From contig NZ_JAJEQM010000007.1 in the NCBI RefSeq assembly GCF_020687385.1, forward strand, positions 103,426 through 167,425: a stretch of 64,000 nucleotides of DNA, written 5' to 3'. Positions 8,734-19,474 of this stretch are shown piece after piece; the first letter of the stretch is position 1; each line of letters starts with the position of its first letter. The DNA is from Hominilimicola fabiformis. GTDB taxonomy: Bacteria; Bacillota; Clostridia; UBA1381. A program made the position numbers and the translations under genes. Under the pieces are notes generated by a model. It did not search any database and had not been told where the DNA came from. It saw only the letters and a program-made list of their open reading frames with translations.

Positions 8734-10140
8734 ATGAATAACGTAAAAAAATATAAATTTGTATCTTCCGTTGCTATTGCAATAGCGGTTGTTTTGGTTA
8801 TTGTTGTAAACGTATTTGTCAGCGTGCTTAACAACAAATTACCTTTAAAAATCGACCTTACGTCAAATAAAATGTACGAACTTTCAGATAAAACAAAAGA
8901 GTATCTTAAAAATTATGATACTCCTGTTGATATATATATTCTTGCCGGTGAATCGGAACAAGACGGAAATATTCGTACGGTGCTTGATAAATATGCCGCC
9001 GCAAATAAAAATATCAATGTTACAAATATTAACATGACATCTAACCCGACTTTTGGCAAGAAATACGTTACTGACGGCAAAAGTCTGCAATCAAATTCTG
9101 TCATTGTTGACGGCGGAGATAAGTTTAAAACATATACTATGACTGAATTGTACGGGGTAAATGCACAAACAGGACAGTATACATCACTTAATGTTGAAAA
9201 TAAAATAACTTCGGCATTAAAGTATGTATCAAGCGAAACACAACAAAAGGCATACCTAATAAAAGGACATAATGAGATAGCTGTTGACGGTGCAAAAACT
9301 AAACTTGAATCAGAAAACTTTGAAGTCGGAGAAGTTAATACATTGACCGATGATATACCGTCAGACGCAAATATGTTGATTGTTGCAAAACCGACGGCCG
9401 ATTTTTCAAAAGAAGAAATCACAAAACTTGATTCTTATTTGCAAAAAGGCGGTAATATACAAGTTTATCTTGATGTCGATTCAAAAAATCTTACTAACTT
9501 GTATGACTATCTAAAATCATCATGGGGCATAGGTGTAAGCGATAACCTTGTAATTGAAACAGACACATCAAAATCCGTTTCGTTGAGCGGAAGTTCGATG
9601 AGTCTTGTCGTGCCGAATGTAAAATCATATGAATTTACCGACAGTATAATAGACAATCAAAGAACTTTGGCATATTTCCCATATTCAAGATTGATAACTC
9701 AAGAATTTGAATCAAATGGCGATATATCTGTTACACCTGTTTTGACAAGTTCAGAAAAAGCATACACGACTTCAAATTATGAAAATGTTTCAAAAGTAGG
9801 CGGCGAGCAGGACGGTGAATATCCGGTCAGCGAACTTTCGGTAGATGCCAAACACGCCTCATCGGTTTATGTATCGGGAAATACTATGCTTTTAACCATA
9901 GACGAAACAACACTTACAAATAATTACGGACTTGCAAACTATGATTATTTTATGAATTTGACCAACTTTATGATAGGTAACGAAGAAAGCTTTACTGTAG
10001 ATGAAAAAACACTTGTAAACAATGTTATTACATTATCTGATTTAGGTCAAAAAATTATTTTTGCATTTGTTGTAATTATAATACCGATTACCGTATTAAT
10101 AATCGGACTTGTAATTTGGATAAAAAGGAGAAATCTATGA
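8734..10140 (+). CDS. GldG-family ABC auxiliary protein
   Basis: A 468-residue protein with one N-terminal transmembrane helix (about 8-32), a large extracytoplasmic domain of the GldG / ABC-type uncharacterised transport family, and one C-terminal helix (about 440-463) ending in a short basic tail. After the first helix, KIDLTSNKMYELSDKTKEYL is the conserved GldG opening, and the alpha/beta fold resembles a sugar-binding or Rossmann-like domain. It follows the permease by 11 bases with AGGAGG and overlaps the next gene by four bases. It probably forms the extracellular part of the exporter complex; the substrate is unknown. Confidence 0.82.
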   Translation: MNNVKKYKFVSSVAIAIAVVLVIVVNVFVSVLNNKLPLKIDLTSNKMYELSDKTKEYLKNYDTPVDIYILAGESEQDGNIRTVLDKYAAANKNINVTNINMTSNPTFGKKYVTDGKSLQSNSVIVDGGDKFKTYTMTELYGVNAQTGQYTSLNVENKITSALKYVSSETQQKAYLIKGHNEIAVDGAKTKLESENFEVGEVNTLTDDIPSDANMLIVAKPTADFSKEEITKLDSYLQKGGNIQVYLDVDSKNLTNLYDYLKSSWGIGVSDNLVIETDTSKSVSLSGSSMSLVVPNVKSYEFTDSIIDNQRTLAYFPYSRLITQEFESNGDISVTPVLTSSEKAYTTSNYENVSKVGGEQDGEYPVSELSVDAKHASSVYVSGNTMLLTIDETTLTNNYGLANYDYFMNLTNFMIGNEESFTVDEKTLVNNVITLSDLGQKIIFAFVVIIIPITVLIIGLVIWIKRRNL

Positions 10141-11516
10141 GTAAAACAACGAAAAGCATAATTATAGCCGCGTCAGTGATTATAGTGCTTATTGTCGGAA
10201 CGATTGTTATAAGTAATATTGACACGTCAAAAGATAATAATGTTGATACAACCGATGATTTATACAGTATCTATTCAGCTGATACAACCGATATTTTATC
10301 TGTAAAGGCAGAGAGTGAAAACGGTACAATTACGGTAAAAAGTATAGGCGATTCGGAATGGTCCGTAAATGATATGGATGCGTCTGAAATAGATTCTTCA
10401 AAAGCCGGTGCGCTTGTCGGTACAATTTCAACATTGTCATCAAAAAACAAGATTGAAGAAAATCCGGTTGATTTATCACAATACGGACTTGACAATCCGC
10501 AAGTCACTGTTACAGTTGAAAAGAAAAACGGTCAGATTGATAAAATGATTATCGGCGATTTGAGTCCGACACTCGGAGAATATTTTGTGATGAAAGACGG
10601 CGATAATACTGTCTATACAATGTATGATTTTAAAGTTGATACTTTAAAAAAGCCTATCAGCTATTATAAAGAATTCAATCGTTTCAACATTAATATTGAC
10701 AATATTAATGACATTAAAATTGTCCGCAGTGATGAAACTATTGAAATCAGAATATTAAGCAATATAAATAACAACACAAATAATGTATGGGAAATGGTAC
10801 AGCCGTATCAGAGTGGTGCCAATGATGACTATATCGATAACAAAATACTTGCTCCTATAGAGGAAATTTCACTTACTACACCGATTGAAAATGCTGACGG
10901 CGGTTTCAGTGAAAAGTCGCCTGTTTTAATGATAACCGTTAAGCCTTACGACAATTCAACAGGCAAATACGGCGAAGAATATACCGAAACACTTACAATA
11001 GGTCGCACAGAAGGTGATATGACTTATGTAAAATATAAGGAACAGGTATTTAAAGTTTCATCGGACATTATATCTTTTGCGAATGACTCGTCATACAACA
11101 TTGTAAGTAAATTGCAGGCACTTGTTGATATTTCGGAAGTTAAGAGTGTAACGGTAGAGTATAACGGAGCAGAACATACGATTGACATAACTCATAACGA
11201 TTCGGATATGACTTTTGTGCTTGACGGTCAAAAGGTTGATACAAAGATAACACAAGCAATATACAAGAGCATTGTCGGTTTGGCGGTTGACGGAGTATAT
11301 AAAGACGAAACACTCGGCGATACCGTTATGAAAATAAAATATAAAGGTATCAAGAGCAGTTCTGATACAGAAATCGAATTTAAGAGTATTGATGATTTGT
11401 ACTGTGCTTTAATCCGCAACGGTAAAACAGAATTTACAATCAAGAAAAGTAAGCTTAATGAATTTATGGATTTATTCAATACTTATGTTGAAAATCCGGA
11501 AAAGCAAGGAGATTAA
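10137..11516 (+). CDS. DUF4340 domain membrane-anchored protein
   Basis: A 459-residue protein with an N-terminal membrane anchor (about 9-27) and a long extracytoplasmic part made of DUF4340-type repeats (LSQYGLDNPQVTVTV and the related segment later). DUF4340 proteins regularly follow GldG-like genes, and this one is the fourth gene of the same operon. I chose the ATG at 10137 because it has an AAGGAG site at 10125-10130 and an ATGA overlap with the GldG-like stop; a TTG at 10116 lacks such support. The role is presumably structural or substrate-handling within the exporter; no catalytic motif is visible. Confidence 0.8.
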   Translation: MSKTTKSIIIAASVIIVLIVGTIVISNIDTSKDNNVDTTDDLYSIYSADTTDILSVKAESENGTITVKSIGDSEWSVNDMDASEIDSSKAGALVGTISTLSSKNKIEENPVDLSQYGLDNPQVTVTVEKKNGQIDKMIIGDLSPTLGEYFVMKDGDNTVYTMYDFKVDTLKKPISYYKEFNRFNINIDNINDIKIVRSDETIEIRILSNINNNTNNVWEMVQPYQSGANDDYIDNKILAPIEEISLTTPIENADGGFSEKSPVLMITVKPYDNSTGKYGEEYTETLTIGRTEGDMTYVKYKEQVFKVSSDIISFANDSSYNIVSKLQALVDISEVKSVTVEYNGAEHTIDITHNDSDMTFVLDGQKVDTKITQAIYKSIVGLAVDGVYKDETLGDTVMKIKYKGIKSSSDTEIEFKSIDDLYCALIRNGKTEFTIKKSKLNEFMDLFNTYVENPEKQGD

Positions 11517-11518
11517 TT

Positions 11519-12316
11519 ATGGAGAATTTATGGAATGACGTGATTCCTTATTGGAACGAAGAATTTATAGAGGCTGATGAAACAGCGGCAAGAAAACCGA
11601 CTATAACGGCATATCCTGCAAATTCAAAAGGTGCTGTTATTATTTTTCCGGGTGGTGGCTATGTAATAAGAGCCGACCACGAAGGTACTGCATATGCTAA
11701 GTGGTTGCAGTCAATCGGTCTTACTGCATTTGTGGTTGAATACAGAGTTGCACCGTACAAGCACCCGGCTGAGATAAGCGACGCAATGCGTGCGGTTAAA
11801 TATGTCAGATACTATGCGGATAAGTATGGCATTGATAAAGATAAAATTGCCGTTATGGGTTCAAGTGCCGGCGGACATTTGGCAGCGTCGGTTTCGGTTC
11901 ATTACGATAAAAAAATGTATGAAGATACAGATGAAATAGATAAAGAAAGCTGTAAGCCTGATGCGACAATTTTGTGTTACCCTGTAATAGATATGTTCGA
12001 ATACAGACATGACGGTTCAAGAAAAAACTTGATAGGTGAAAGAGCATTACATTCTGATAAAGAGCTTATGTCGCTTTATAAACACGTCACACCTAATACA
12101 CCGCCTACATTTATATGGCATACATCATCAGACCAGGCAGTACCGGTAGAAAATTCTTTGATGTACGCCGACGCACTAAGCAAAGTGCAAGTTTCGTATG
12201 AAATGCACATATACCCAATCGGTTCTCACGGCTTGGGCTTGGCAGACAGTATACCGCACGTTGCACAGTGGAAAGATTCTCTTGAAAAATGGATAAAACT
12301 TAATGATTTAATTTAA
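11519..12316 (+). CDS. Alpha/beta-hydrolase esterase (BD-FAE / acetylxylan-esterase-like)
   Basis: A 265-residue cytoplasmic serine hydrolase without a signal peptide. The oxyanion-hole motif PGGGY is at 44-48, the nucleophile elbow GSSAG at 114-118 gives Ser116, Asp205 lies in TSSDQAVP and His237 in GSHGLG, so a full triad is present. This family deacylates small carbohydrate or aryl esters, and acetyl-sugar removal fits a plant-polysaccharide user. It starts two bases after the DUF4340 stop with AGGAGA and is the last gene of the operon before a strong terminator. Exact substrate not readable. Confidence 0.82.
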   Translation: MENLWNDVIPYWNEEFIEADETAARKPTITAYPANSKGAVIIFPGGGYVIRADHEGTAYAKWLQSIGLTAFVVEYRVAPYKHPAEISDAMRAVKYVRYYADKYGIDKDKIAVMGSSAGGHLAASVSVHYDKKMYEDTDEIDKESCKPDATILCYPVIDMFEYRHDGSRKNLIGERALHSDKELMSLYKHVTPNTPPTFIWHTSSDQAVPVENSLMYADALSKVQVSYEMHIYPIGSHGLGLADSIPHVAQWKDSLEKWIKLNDLI

Positions 12317-12322
12317 GTAACT

Positions 12323-12366
12323 AATGTCACAATAAGTCAGTATCGGCTTGTTGTGACATTTTTTTA
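12323..12366 (+). terminator. Terminator of the ABC-exporter operon
   Basis: AATGTCACAA (12323-12332) pairs perfectly with TTGTGACATT (12351-12360), with extra AAG/CTT pairing inside, followed by a T run. Confidence 0.85.
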
Positions 12367-12410
12367 TATGTGTAAAATGTCAAAATACAAAAAAATACAT
12401 TTAAAAAGAC

Positions 12411-12459
12411 TATACAAAACGAAATGAGTGTGATATAATAAATGTTATATAATTAACAA
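12411..12459 (+). promoter_or_regulatory. rex promoter with a Rex operator
   Basis: -35 TATACA (12411-12416), 17-base spacer, and an extended -10 TGaTATAAT (hexamer 12434-12439). Immediately downstream, 12442-12459 reads ATGTTAT-ATAA-TTAACAA. The known clostridial Rex consensus is TTGTTAA-N4-TTAACAA, so the right half matches 7/7 and the left half 5/7. Overlapping the transcription start, it would let Rex repress its own operon when NADH is low. Confidence 0.75.
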
Positions 12460-12473
12460 GGGGTTTAGAGGAC

Positions 12474-13112
12474 ATGAGTGAAAATGAAAAGAAAGTTCCT
12501 ACGGTCGTAGTTAAACGTCTGCCACGCTATTACAGATATTTGGGCGAACTTTTAAAGCAGGATATAAAGCGTATTTCCTCAAATGCACTTAGCGTAAAAA
12601 TGAACGTGACTGCATCACAAATCAGACAGGATTTTAACTATTTCGGCGGTTTCGGTCAGCAGGGATACGGCTATAATGTCGAACATCTTTATAACGAAAT
12701 CGGTGACATATTAGGACTTAATGACGGAGATACTACTGTTATAGTCGGAGCCGGTAATCTCGGCAGAGCATTGGCAAGTCACGATACGTTTGAAAAAAGA
12801 GGCTTTAAACTTGTAGGCATTTTTGATAATGACATTAATATAATTGGTACAAAAATCAATGGTATAGAAGTTATGTCAATAGATAAGCTTGAGGAATTTT
12901 TGAATTCGCATAGAGTTGACATCGGAATTCTTACCGTACCGAAAGCGGCAGTAATGGAAACGGCTGAAAAATTAGTTAATTGCGGAGTTAAAGGTCTTAT
13001 GAACTTTTCGTATACCGAACTTAAATTCGATAAGGACGTAGCGGTGGAAAACGTTCACCTTTCAGATCCGCTTATGACATTGTCATACAAAATCAAGCAA
13101 AATCAGAATTAA
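12474..13112 (+). CDS. rex: Redox-sensing transcriptional repressor Rex
   Basis: A 212-residue homodimeric repressor that reads the NADH/NAD+ ratio and controls fermentation and energy genes in anaerobes. The N-terminal winged helix covers residues about 1-80 (KRLPRYYRYL, SQIRQDF, FGQQGYGYNV). The Rossmann domain carries VGAGNLGRAL near residue 88 and the FDND acidic motif that binds NAD. The length and all family motifs are standard. It is the first gene of a run with uvrB and uvrA, and the upstream operator suggests autoregulation. Confidence 0.97.
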   Translation: MSENEKKVPTVVVKRLPRYYRYLGELLKQDIKRISSNALSVKMNVTASQIRQDFNYFGGFGQQGYGYNVEHLYNEIGDILGLNDGDTTVIVGAGNLGRALASHDTFEKRGFKLVGIFDNDINIIGTKINGIEVMSIDKLEEFLNSHRVDIGILTVPKAAVMETAEKLVNCGVKGLMNFSYTELKFDKDVAVENVHLSDPLMTLSYKIKQNQN

Positions 13113-13124
13113 GGTGTTATAATT

Positions 13125-13940
13125 ATGAGAGTTATCGCATTTGTAGGTCCGAGTGGAACAGGAAAGAGTTACAGAAGTGTTATGGTTTCGCAACAATACG
13201 GAGCTGACGCTATAATTGATGACGGCTTGCTTATTTCTCATGGAAAAGTTATAGCCGGCACATCTGCCAAAAAAGAACCGACAAAAATTGCGTCTGTTAA
13301 ACACGCACTTTTTATGAATCCGTCGCAGGTAAATGAAATAAAAAAAGTTCTTAAAAGGAATAAGATTAAGTGCCTTATGATTTTGGGTACATCTGACGGA
13401 ATGGTAAATAAAATTGCTAAAAATATCGGTGTTCATGAGGTTGAACAAATTATAAGAATAGAGGATGTTGCAACACCCGAAGAAATGAATATGGCACTTA
13501 GAATGCGTACAGTTGAAGGGAAACACGTTATTCCTGTTCCGACATTTGAAATAAAGAAGGAATTTTCAGGATATTTCTTGCATCCGTTAAGAAGATTTCA
13601 AAAAAATCTTGATTCGGAAATAACAACCGCCGAGGCTGATAAATCAATTGTCAGACCCACATTCAGTTATATGGGTGACTATATTATCTCAGATAACGTT
13701 ATAAATTCAATAGCAATACATGAGGCACAAAAGATCAATGGACTAATTAAGGTGCAAAATATAAACCTAAGAAAAACAGGACACGGTGTACATATAGATA
13801 TGACAGTCATTTTACAATATGGCTGTGATATTTTTTCTGTATGTAAAAATATTCAGCTTGCAGTCAGAAATAATGTTGAACAATATACGTCGATAAATGC
13901 AAGAAGAATAAATATACTTGTTAAAAATCTAAGGAAATAA
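13125..13940 (+). CDS. P-loop NTPase fused to an Asp23/Gls24-like domain
   Basis: A 271-residue protein of unknown function with two parts. Residues 1 to about 150 form a small nucleotide-binding domain with a Walker A GPSGTGKS at 8-15 and a hydrophobic strand MILGTSDG near 85. Residues about 188-271 ([19 protein letters not shown], then [20 protein letters not shown] and VNILVKNL-like end) look like an Asp23/Gls24 (alkaline-shock, envelope-stress) domain. The P-loop assignment is secure. The Asp23 assignment is by pattern only. It lies 12 bases after rex and 20 before uvrB, so it is probably cotranscribed with DNA-repair genes. No signal peptide or membrane helix is seen. Confidence 0.7.
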   Translation: MRVIAFVGPSGTGKSYRSVMVSQQYGADAIIDDGLLISHGKVIAGTSAKKEPTKIASVKHALFMNPSQVNEIKKVLKRNKIKCLMILGTSDGMVNKIAKNIGVHEVEQIIRIEDVATPEEMNMALRMRTVEGKHVIPVPTFEIKKEFSGYFLHPLRRFQKNLDSEITTAEADKSIVRPTFSYMGDYIISDNVINSIAIHEAQKINGLIKVQNINLRKTGHGVHIDMTVILQYGCDIFSVCKNIQLAVRNNVEQYTSINARRINILVKNLRK

Positions 13941-13960
13941 CCAGTAAGAAGGGGAGCTGT

Positions 13961-15925
13961 ATGGATAAATTTGAACTTGTTTCTGAATTTAAACCACAAG
14001 GAGATCAGCCGCAGGCAATTCAAACACTTGTTGACGGAATAAAAAAAGGCGAGAAATGCCAAACTTTGCTCGGTGTAACAGGTTCGGGAAAAACTTTCAC
14101 TATGGCAAATGTCATTGCACAAGTGAACAAACCTACCATTGTACTTGCTCATAATAAAACCCTTGCCGCACAGCTTTGCAGTGAATTTAAAGAATTTTTT
14201 CCAAATAACTGTGTTGAATTTTTCGTGTCGTATTACGATTATTATCAACCAGAGGCATATATTCCGCAAACCGATACGTTTATCGAGAAAAATTCACTGA
14301 CCAATGATGAAATAGATAAACTACGTCACAGTGCCACATTTGCTTTGCTTGAAAGAAAGGACGTTATAATCGTAGCAAGTGTATCTTGCATATACGGTTT
14401 GGGCGATCCTGAAGATTATAAAAATCTTATGCTTTCTTTGCGTGTAGGAATGGTAAAAGACAGAGATGAGCTTCTAAAAAAACTTGTTTCAATGCAATAT
14501 GAAAGAAATGATATTAACTTTGTCAGAAACAAGTTTCGCGTCAGAGGTGACGTGGTGGAAATATTTCCGTCCAATAACGGTGAAAACGCTATTCGTGTCG
14601 AGTTTTTCGGCGACGAAATAGAACGTATTTGCGAAGTAAACGTAGTTACAGGTGAAATTGTAGGTGTAAGGCAACACGCAGTTATATCTCCGGCCTCTCA
14701 CTATGTTACAACCAACGAAAAAATGATTGCGGCACTTGCAGGAATAGAGGCTGAAATGCGTGAACAGGTTAAGTATTTCAAAGAACGTGATTTACTTATC
14801 GAGGCACAAAGAATTGAACAGCGTACAATGTACGATATAGAAATGATGCAGGAAATAGGATTTTGTCAAGGTATAGAAAACTATTCAAGACATATAAGCG
14901 GTCGTGCTCCGGGAAGTGCACCGTATACGTTGCTTGACTATTTTCCTGACGATTATCTTATGATTATAGACGAGTCACACGTTACAATACCGCAGGTGCG
15001 TGCGATGTATAACGGTGACAGAGCCAGAAAGGAAACGCTTATTAAATATGGTTTCCGTTTGCCGAGTGCGGCTGATAACAGACCTTTGAAATTTGAAGAA
15101 TTTGAAGATAGATTAAATCAGGTAATATTCACAAGCGCGACACCGTCAGATTATGAAAAAGAACATTCAACGGTTGTTGCGGAACAGGTTATCAGACCGA
15201 CAGGACTTCTTGACCCTAAAATAACAATTAAACCTACCGAAAATCAAATTGATGACCTTATCGGTGAAATTAATAAGCGTACCGAACAAGGTTTTAGAAC
15301 GCTTGTGACAACGCTTACAAAACGTATGGCGGAGGATTTGACCGATTATCTTACCGGTGTAGGTATTAAAGTTCGTTATATGCACTCCGATATATCGACA
15401 ATCGAACGTGCGGAAATTATCAAAGATTTGCGTATGGGTGAATTTGATGTACTTGTCGGAATTAACCTTTTAAGAGAAGGACTTGATATACCCGAAGTTG
15501 CACTTGTTGCGATACTTGACGCGGATAAAGAAGGTTTCTTAAGAAGTGAAATGTCACTTATTCAGACTATCGGTCGTGCCGCGCGTAACAGTGAGGGACA
15601 AGTTATTATGTATGCCGATACGGTTACAAAATCAATGAAAAAGGCGATTGACGAAACAGACAGACGTCGAGGTATTCAGCAGAAGTTTAATGAAGAACAC
15701 GGCATAATACCAAAGACAATTAAGAAAGACATCAGAGATATTATAGAATCATTAAAGCCTATTGAGGACGATACCGAAACCGCAGAAGAAAATATCATAA
15801 ATTACGAAAAGACCATTGCCGAGCTTCAGGCTAAGATGATTAAAGCGGCTGAAAATCTTGAATTTGAAGAAGCCGCGGCTTTGCGTGACAGAATACGAAA
15901 ATTAGAAAAAGAAATGAGTGAATAA
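13961..15925 (+). CDS. uvrB: Excinuclease ABC subunit B
   Basis: The damage-verifying helicase-like subunit of nucleotide excision repair; it receives damaged DNA from UvrA and recruits UvrC. The 654-residue length is typical. Walker A is at about residues 39-46 (GVTGSGKT). The beta-hairpin region [20 protein letters not shown] follows near residue 92. DESHV is the DEAD-type box near 338, helicase motif VI includes QTIGRAARN, and a C-terminal UVR motif (about 620-654) binds UvrC. Start supported by GGGGAG. uvrA lies 400 bases downstream in the same operon. Confidence 0.98.
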   Translation: MDKFELVSEFKPQGDQPQAIQTLVDGIKKGEKCQTLLGVTGSGKTFTMANVIAQVNKPTIVLAHNKTLAAQLCSEFKEFFPNNCVEFFVSYYDYYQPEAYIPQTDTFIEKNSLTNDEIDKLRHSATFALLERKDVIIVASVSCIYGLGDPEDYKNLMLSLRVGMVKDRDELLKKLVSMQYERNDINFVRNKFRVRGDVVEIFPSNNGENAIRVEFFGDEIERICEVNVVTGEIVGVRQHAVISPASHYVTTNEKMIAALAGIEAEMREQVKYFKERDLLIEAQRIEQRTMYDIEMMQEIGFCQGIENYSRHISGRAPGSAPYTLLDYFPDDYLMIIDESHVTIPQVRAMYNGDRARKETLIKYGFRLPSAADNRPLKFEEFEDRLNQVIFTSATPSDYEKEHSTVVAEQVIRPTGLLDPKITIKPTENQIDDLIGEINKRTEQGFRTLVTTLTKRMAEDLTDYLTGVGIKVRYMHSDISTIERAEIIKDLRMGEFDVLVGINLLREGLDIPEVALVAILDADKEGFLRSEMSLIQTIGRAARNSEGQVIMYADTVTKSMKKAIDETDRRRGIQQKFNEEHGIIPKTIKKDIRDIIESLKPIEDDTETAEENIINYEKTIAELQAKMIKAAENLEFEEAAALRDRIRKLEKEMSE

Positions 15926-15926
15926 A

Positions 15927-16307
15927 ATGGATTATGAGCTTAAAAATAAGCTTGTTAAGATAATTTCAAAAAATATTCTCACTCCTGTTATATATATGAT
16001 TGAAAACGATAATCTACTTGATTTTATATGTTTTTGTGATAGAAATATAAAAATGCAGGAAATATATAATGTAGAACAGCAAATAAAAGAGGTTACAAAC
16101 AAAAATGTTGAGATAATCGACATTCGTGAATTCGGCGAATCGGAAAGAATTGAAGTGATAAATCAAGCGACTTTAATTTATTCCGAACATCCGCTGATCG
16201 AAAAAATATTTGCTCAATCAATGATGGAAGATTTTAAAATTGCTATGGATGAAAGAAAGGACGTTCAGCAGAGATATAAAGAATGCGGAACGTGCTATTT
16301 ACAGTAA
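15927..16307 (+). CDS. Small conserved-looking protein between uvrB and uvrA
   Basis: A hypothetical protein of 126 residues (129 if the in-frame GTG at 15918 is the start, which would overlap uvrB). I do not recognise it with confidence. The second half ([20 protein letters not shown], then a DF and a C-terminal CGTCYL) is weakly reminiscent of the C-terminal part of MNT-type nucleotidyltransferases, but the GSxARG catalytic motif is absent. It sits within the uvrB-uvrA operon with 15 bases to uvrA. The two Cys near the end could bind metal. Confidence 0.6.
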   Translation: MDYELKNKLVKIISKNILTPVIYMIENDNLLDFICFCDRNIKMQEIYNVEQQIKEVTNKNVEIIDIREFGESERIEVINQATLIYSEHPLIEKIFAQSMMEDFKIAMDERKDVQQRYKECGTCYLQ

Positions 16308-16322
16308 AACAGAGGTAAATCA

Positions 16323-19145
16323 ATGGAAAAGGATATTATAATTAAAGGTGCAAGAGAGCATAATCTTAAAAATATCGATGTAAAAATACCACGAGAAAAG
16401 CTTGTCGTACTTACGGGGCTTTCGGGCTCCGGTAAATCATCTTTGGCGTTTGATACAATTTATGCAGAGGGACAAAGAAGATACGTAGAGTCACTGTCGT
16501 CATATGCAAGAATGTTTCTCGGTCAAATGGAAAAGCCAGATGTAGATTATATTGACGGTTTGTCGCCTGCAATCAGCATCGACCAAAAAACAACATCAAA
16601 AAATCCACGTTCAACAGTCGGTACAGTTACCGAAATATACGATTATTTAAGACTTTTGTATGCCCGAATCGGTATACCGCATTGCCCTAAATGCGGTAAA
16701 GAGGTTCAAAGACAGAGTATAGACCAAATTGTTGACAAAGTTATGTCATTGGGCGAAGGTACAAAAATTCAAATTCTTGCGCCTGTTATACGCGGTAAAA
16801 AAGGTGAGCAAAAAAAAGTATTTGAAAATGCAAGAAAAAGCGGATATGTGCGTGTAAAGGCCGACGGTGAACAATATGATTTAAGTGAGCCGATAGAGTT
16901 AAAGAAAACGCAAAAGCACAACATAGAAATTATCATAGACAGATTGATTATTCGTGAAAATATTGTTCAGAGACTTACCGATTCACTTGAAACAGCCATT
17001 GCATTGACAGGTGATGTTGTGCTTGTCGAGGTTATCGGCGGAGAGATTATGTCTTTCAGTCAGAATTTTGCGTGTGATGATTGCGGTATCAGTTTGCAGG
17101 AGCTTACTCCGAGATTGTTTTCTTTCAATAATCCATACGGTGCGTGTGATAATTGTGACGGTTTGGGTGCGTTGTCTAAAATCGACCCCGACCTTGTTAT
17201 AGCAGACGAAAATTTAAGTATAATAAACGGTGCTATTTCAGCGACAGGCTGGGCAAATGCAAATAAAAAAGATTCGATGGCTTATATGTATTTTACAGCC
17301 CTTGCAGATTACTACGGATTTGATGTAAATACACCGTATAAAGATTTGCCGAAAGATATACAAAACATTATTCTTTACGGAACAGGCGATACAAACATTC
17401 CTATGAATTATGAACGCAGTTACGGCAGCGGTAAATACAGTGCACCGTTTGAAGGCGTTATAACAAACCTTGAAAGACGTTATAATGCCAACACATACGA
17501 TTATGTAAAGAACGACATTGAACGTTACGTCAATGACGTAACTTGTCCGAAATGTCACGGTGCAAGACTTAATGATGAAGTGCTTGCGGTTACAATTAAC
17601 GGAGTTAATATATATGAATTTACAACTATGTCTATCCAAAAAGAAATGGATTTTGTAAATTCATTGGAGCTTACCGACCGTGAAAAAATGATTGGCGAAC
17701 AGATTTTGAAAGAAATCAAGGCAAGACTTAAATTCTTGCTTGACGTAGGTCTTGATTATCTTTCATTGTCACGTTCGGCAGGGACTTTGTCGGGCGGTGA
17801 GGCACAGAGAATACGTCTTGCAACTCAAATAGGCTCGGGACTTATGGGAGTGTTGTATATTCTTGACGAGCCGAGTATCGGACTTCATCAACGTGACAAT
17901 GACAGACTTATCGAAACACTTAAACATCTTCGTGATTTGGGTAATACGGTAATCGTTGTTGAACACGACACCGATACAATGTATGCCGCAGATTATATTG
18001 TTGACATCGGTCCGGGAGCAGGTGTAAACGGCGGTGAACTCGTAGGAGAGGGTACCGTTGAAGATTTGATTAAATCACCTCGTTCAATAACGGGTAAATA
18101 TCTTAGCGGTGAACTTAAAATTGAAGTACCTAAGGAACGCAGAAAACCGACGGGTTGGATTGAAGTGCGTGGTGCAAAAGAAAATAATCTTAAAAACATC
18201 AATGTAAAAATACCGACAGGTGTTATGACTTGTGTCACAGGTGTTTCGGGTTCGGGTAAGTCGTCATTGGTAAATGAAATACTTTACAAAAAACTTGCTC
18301 ACGTTTTAAATCGTGCAAGAACTCATGCCGGCGCACATAAAGAGATAAAGGGCATAGAACAGCTTGACAAAATCATTGATATAAACCAGTCACCGATTGG
18401 AAGAACACCACGTTCAAATCCGGCAACATATACAAATGTTTTCGGTGATATTCGTGAAGTCTTTGCATCTACAAATGAGGCAAAAGTGCGTGGTTATAAA
18501 TCAGGACGTTTTAGCTTTAACGTAAAAGGCGGACGTTGTGAAGCTTGTAGCGGTGACGGTATAAAGAAGATAGAAATGCACTTCCTGGCGGATATATTTG
18601 TTCCTTGCGAGGTATGTAAGGGTAAGAGATATAACAGAGAAACTCTTGAAGTTAAATACAAGGGCAAAAATATTTATGAAGTGCTTGAAATGACGGTTGA
18701 TGAGGGTGTTGAATTTTTTGGAAACATTCCGAAGATAAAGAGAAAACTTGAAACTTTACAGGAAGTCGGTCTTGGATATATCAAACTCGGTCAAAGCTCA
18801 ACAACTTTGTCAGGCGGTGAAGCACAACGTGTTAAACTTGCAACGGAGCTTTCAAAGAGAAGTACAGGGAAGACGATTTATATTCTTGACGAGCCTACAA
18901 CAGGACTTCATACTGCTGACGTTCACAAACTTACGGAAGTGCTTGATAAACTTGTTGAGGGTGGTAATACCGTTGTTGTAATCGAACATAACCTTGACGT
19001 TATAAAAACCGCAGACTATATCATTGATATGGGACCTGAGGGCGGCGATAACGGCGGTACCGTGATTGCGTCAGGTACACCTGAGCATGTTGCAAAAGTC
19101 GAAAAATCTTATACCGGAAAATATTTAAAGAAAATGCTCGAATAA
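16323..19145 (+). CDS. uvrA: Excinuclease ABC subunit A
   Basis: The damage-recognising ATPase of nucleotide excision repair, 940 residues, acting as a dimer with UvrB. It contains two ABC-type ATPase modules. Walker A motifs are GLSGSGKS (about 32-39) and GVSGSGKS (about 640-647). The matching signatures are [12 protein letters not shown] and [12 protein letters not shown], each followed by ILDEP. Zinc modules with paired CxxC are at [20 protein letters not shown] and [15 protein letters not shown]. Length and order are standard. Start supported by AGAGGT. Confidence 0.98.
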   Translation: MEKDIIIKGAREHNLKNIDVKIPREKLVVLTGLSGSGKSSLAFDTIYAEGQRRYVESLSSYARMFLGQMEKPDVDYIDGLSPAISIDQKTTSKNPRSTVGTVTEIYDYLRLLYARIGIPHCPKCGKEVQRQSIDQIVDKVMSLGEGTKIQILAPVIRGKKGEQKKVFENARKSGYVRVKADGEQYDLSEPIELKKTQKHNIEIIIDRLIIRENIVQRLTDSLETAIALTGDVVLVEVIGGEIMSFSQNFACDDCGISLQELTPRLFSFNNPYGACDNCDGLGALSKIDPDLVIADENLSIINGAISATGWANANKKDSMAYMYFTALADYYGFDVNTPYKDLPKDIQNIILYGTGDTNIPMNYERSYGSGKYSAPFEGVITNLERRYNANTYDYVKNDIERYVNDVTCPKCHGARLNDEVLAVTINGVNIYEFTTMSIQKEMDFVNSLELTDREKMIGEQILKEIKARLKFLLDVGLDYLSLSRSAGTLSGGEAQRIRLATQIGSGLMGVLYILDEPSIGLHQRDNDRLIETLKHLRDLGNTVIVVEHDTDTMYAADYIVDIGPGAGVNGGELVGEGTVEDLIKSPRSITGKYLSGELKIEVPKERRKPTGWIEVRGAKENNLKNINVKIPTGVMTCVTGVSGSGKSSLVNEILYKKLAHVLNRARTHAGAHKEIKGIEQLDKIIDINQSPIGRTPRSNPATYTNVFGDIREVFASTNEAKVRGYKSGRFSFNVKGGRCEACSGDGIKKIEMHFLADIFVPCEVCKGKRYNRETLEVKYKGKNIYEVLEMTVDEGVEFFGNIPKIKRKLETLQEVGLGYIKLGQSSTTLSGGEAQRVKLATELSKRSTGKTIYILDEPTTGLHTADVHKLTEVLDKLVEGGNTVVVIEHNLDVIKTADYIIDMGPEGGDNGGTVIASGTPEHVAKVEKSYTGKYLKKMLE

Positions 19146-19149
19146 AACC

Positions 19150-19178
19150 TTGACAAAATAAAAAAAGAGTGTTAGAAT
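19150..19178 (+). promoter_or_regulatory. Promoter of the thrS T-box transcript
   Basis: -35 TTGACA (19150-19155), 17-base spacer, -10 TAGAAT (19173-19178). It starts four bases after the uvrA stop codon and would initiate just before stem I of the T-box. Confidence 0.8.
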
Positions 19179-19184
19179 AATTTT

Positions 19185-19446
19185 AAAGCGTAGATGAAGA
19201 CAGTAGCATTAAGCAAAAGTCACAAGAGAGAGAACGTCATGGGCTGTAAGCGTTCTTTGATGGGCTTGATGTGAATACCACTTCGGAGCTGCGGACTGAA
19301 CAATTTATATTAAGTAAGTTTTGCCGTATTCCTTACGAAACAAGGACGAACTAAGTGACAGCATTATATGCTGTAATTAGGGTGGAACCGTGTATATTTA
19401 TGCACCCCTAAGGTATGGATATTATCCGTACTTTAGGGGTGTTTTT
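19185..19446 (+). promoter_or_regulatory. T-box leader (tRNA-Thr-sensing riboswitch) of thrS
   Basis: The canonical T-box sequence AGGGTGGAACC is at 19379-19389, followed by the terminator: ACCCCTAAGGTA (19404-19415) pairing with TACTTTAGGGGT (19429-19440) and a T run. The T-box segment and the terminator 5' arm can also pair as antiterminator. The probable specifier codon is ACC (Thr) at 19277-19279, in the context GAATACCAC. Uncharged tRNA-Thr would stabilise the antiterminator and switch thrS on. Confidence 0.9.
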
Positions 19447-19474
19447 AGTTTATAAAAAGAAAGGACTAATAAAA

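Noticed and set aside
19415..19474. N-terminal extension of ThrRS by 20 residues
   Set aside because: It lies inside the T-box terminator hairpin and has no ribosome-binding site; the ATG at 19475 has one.
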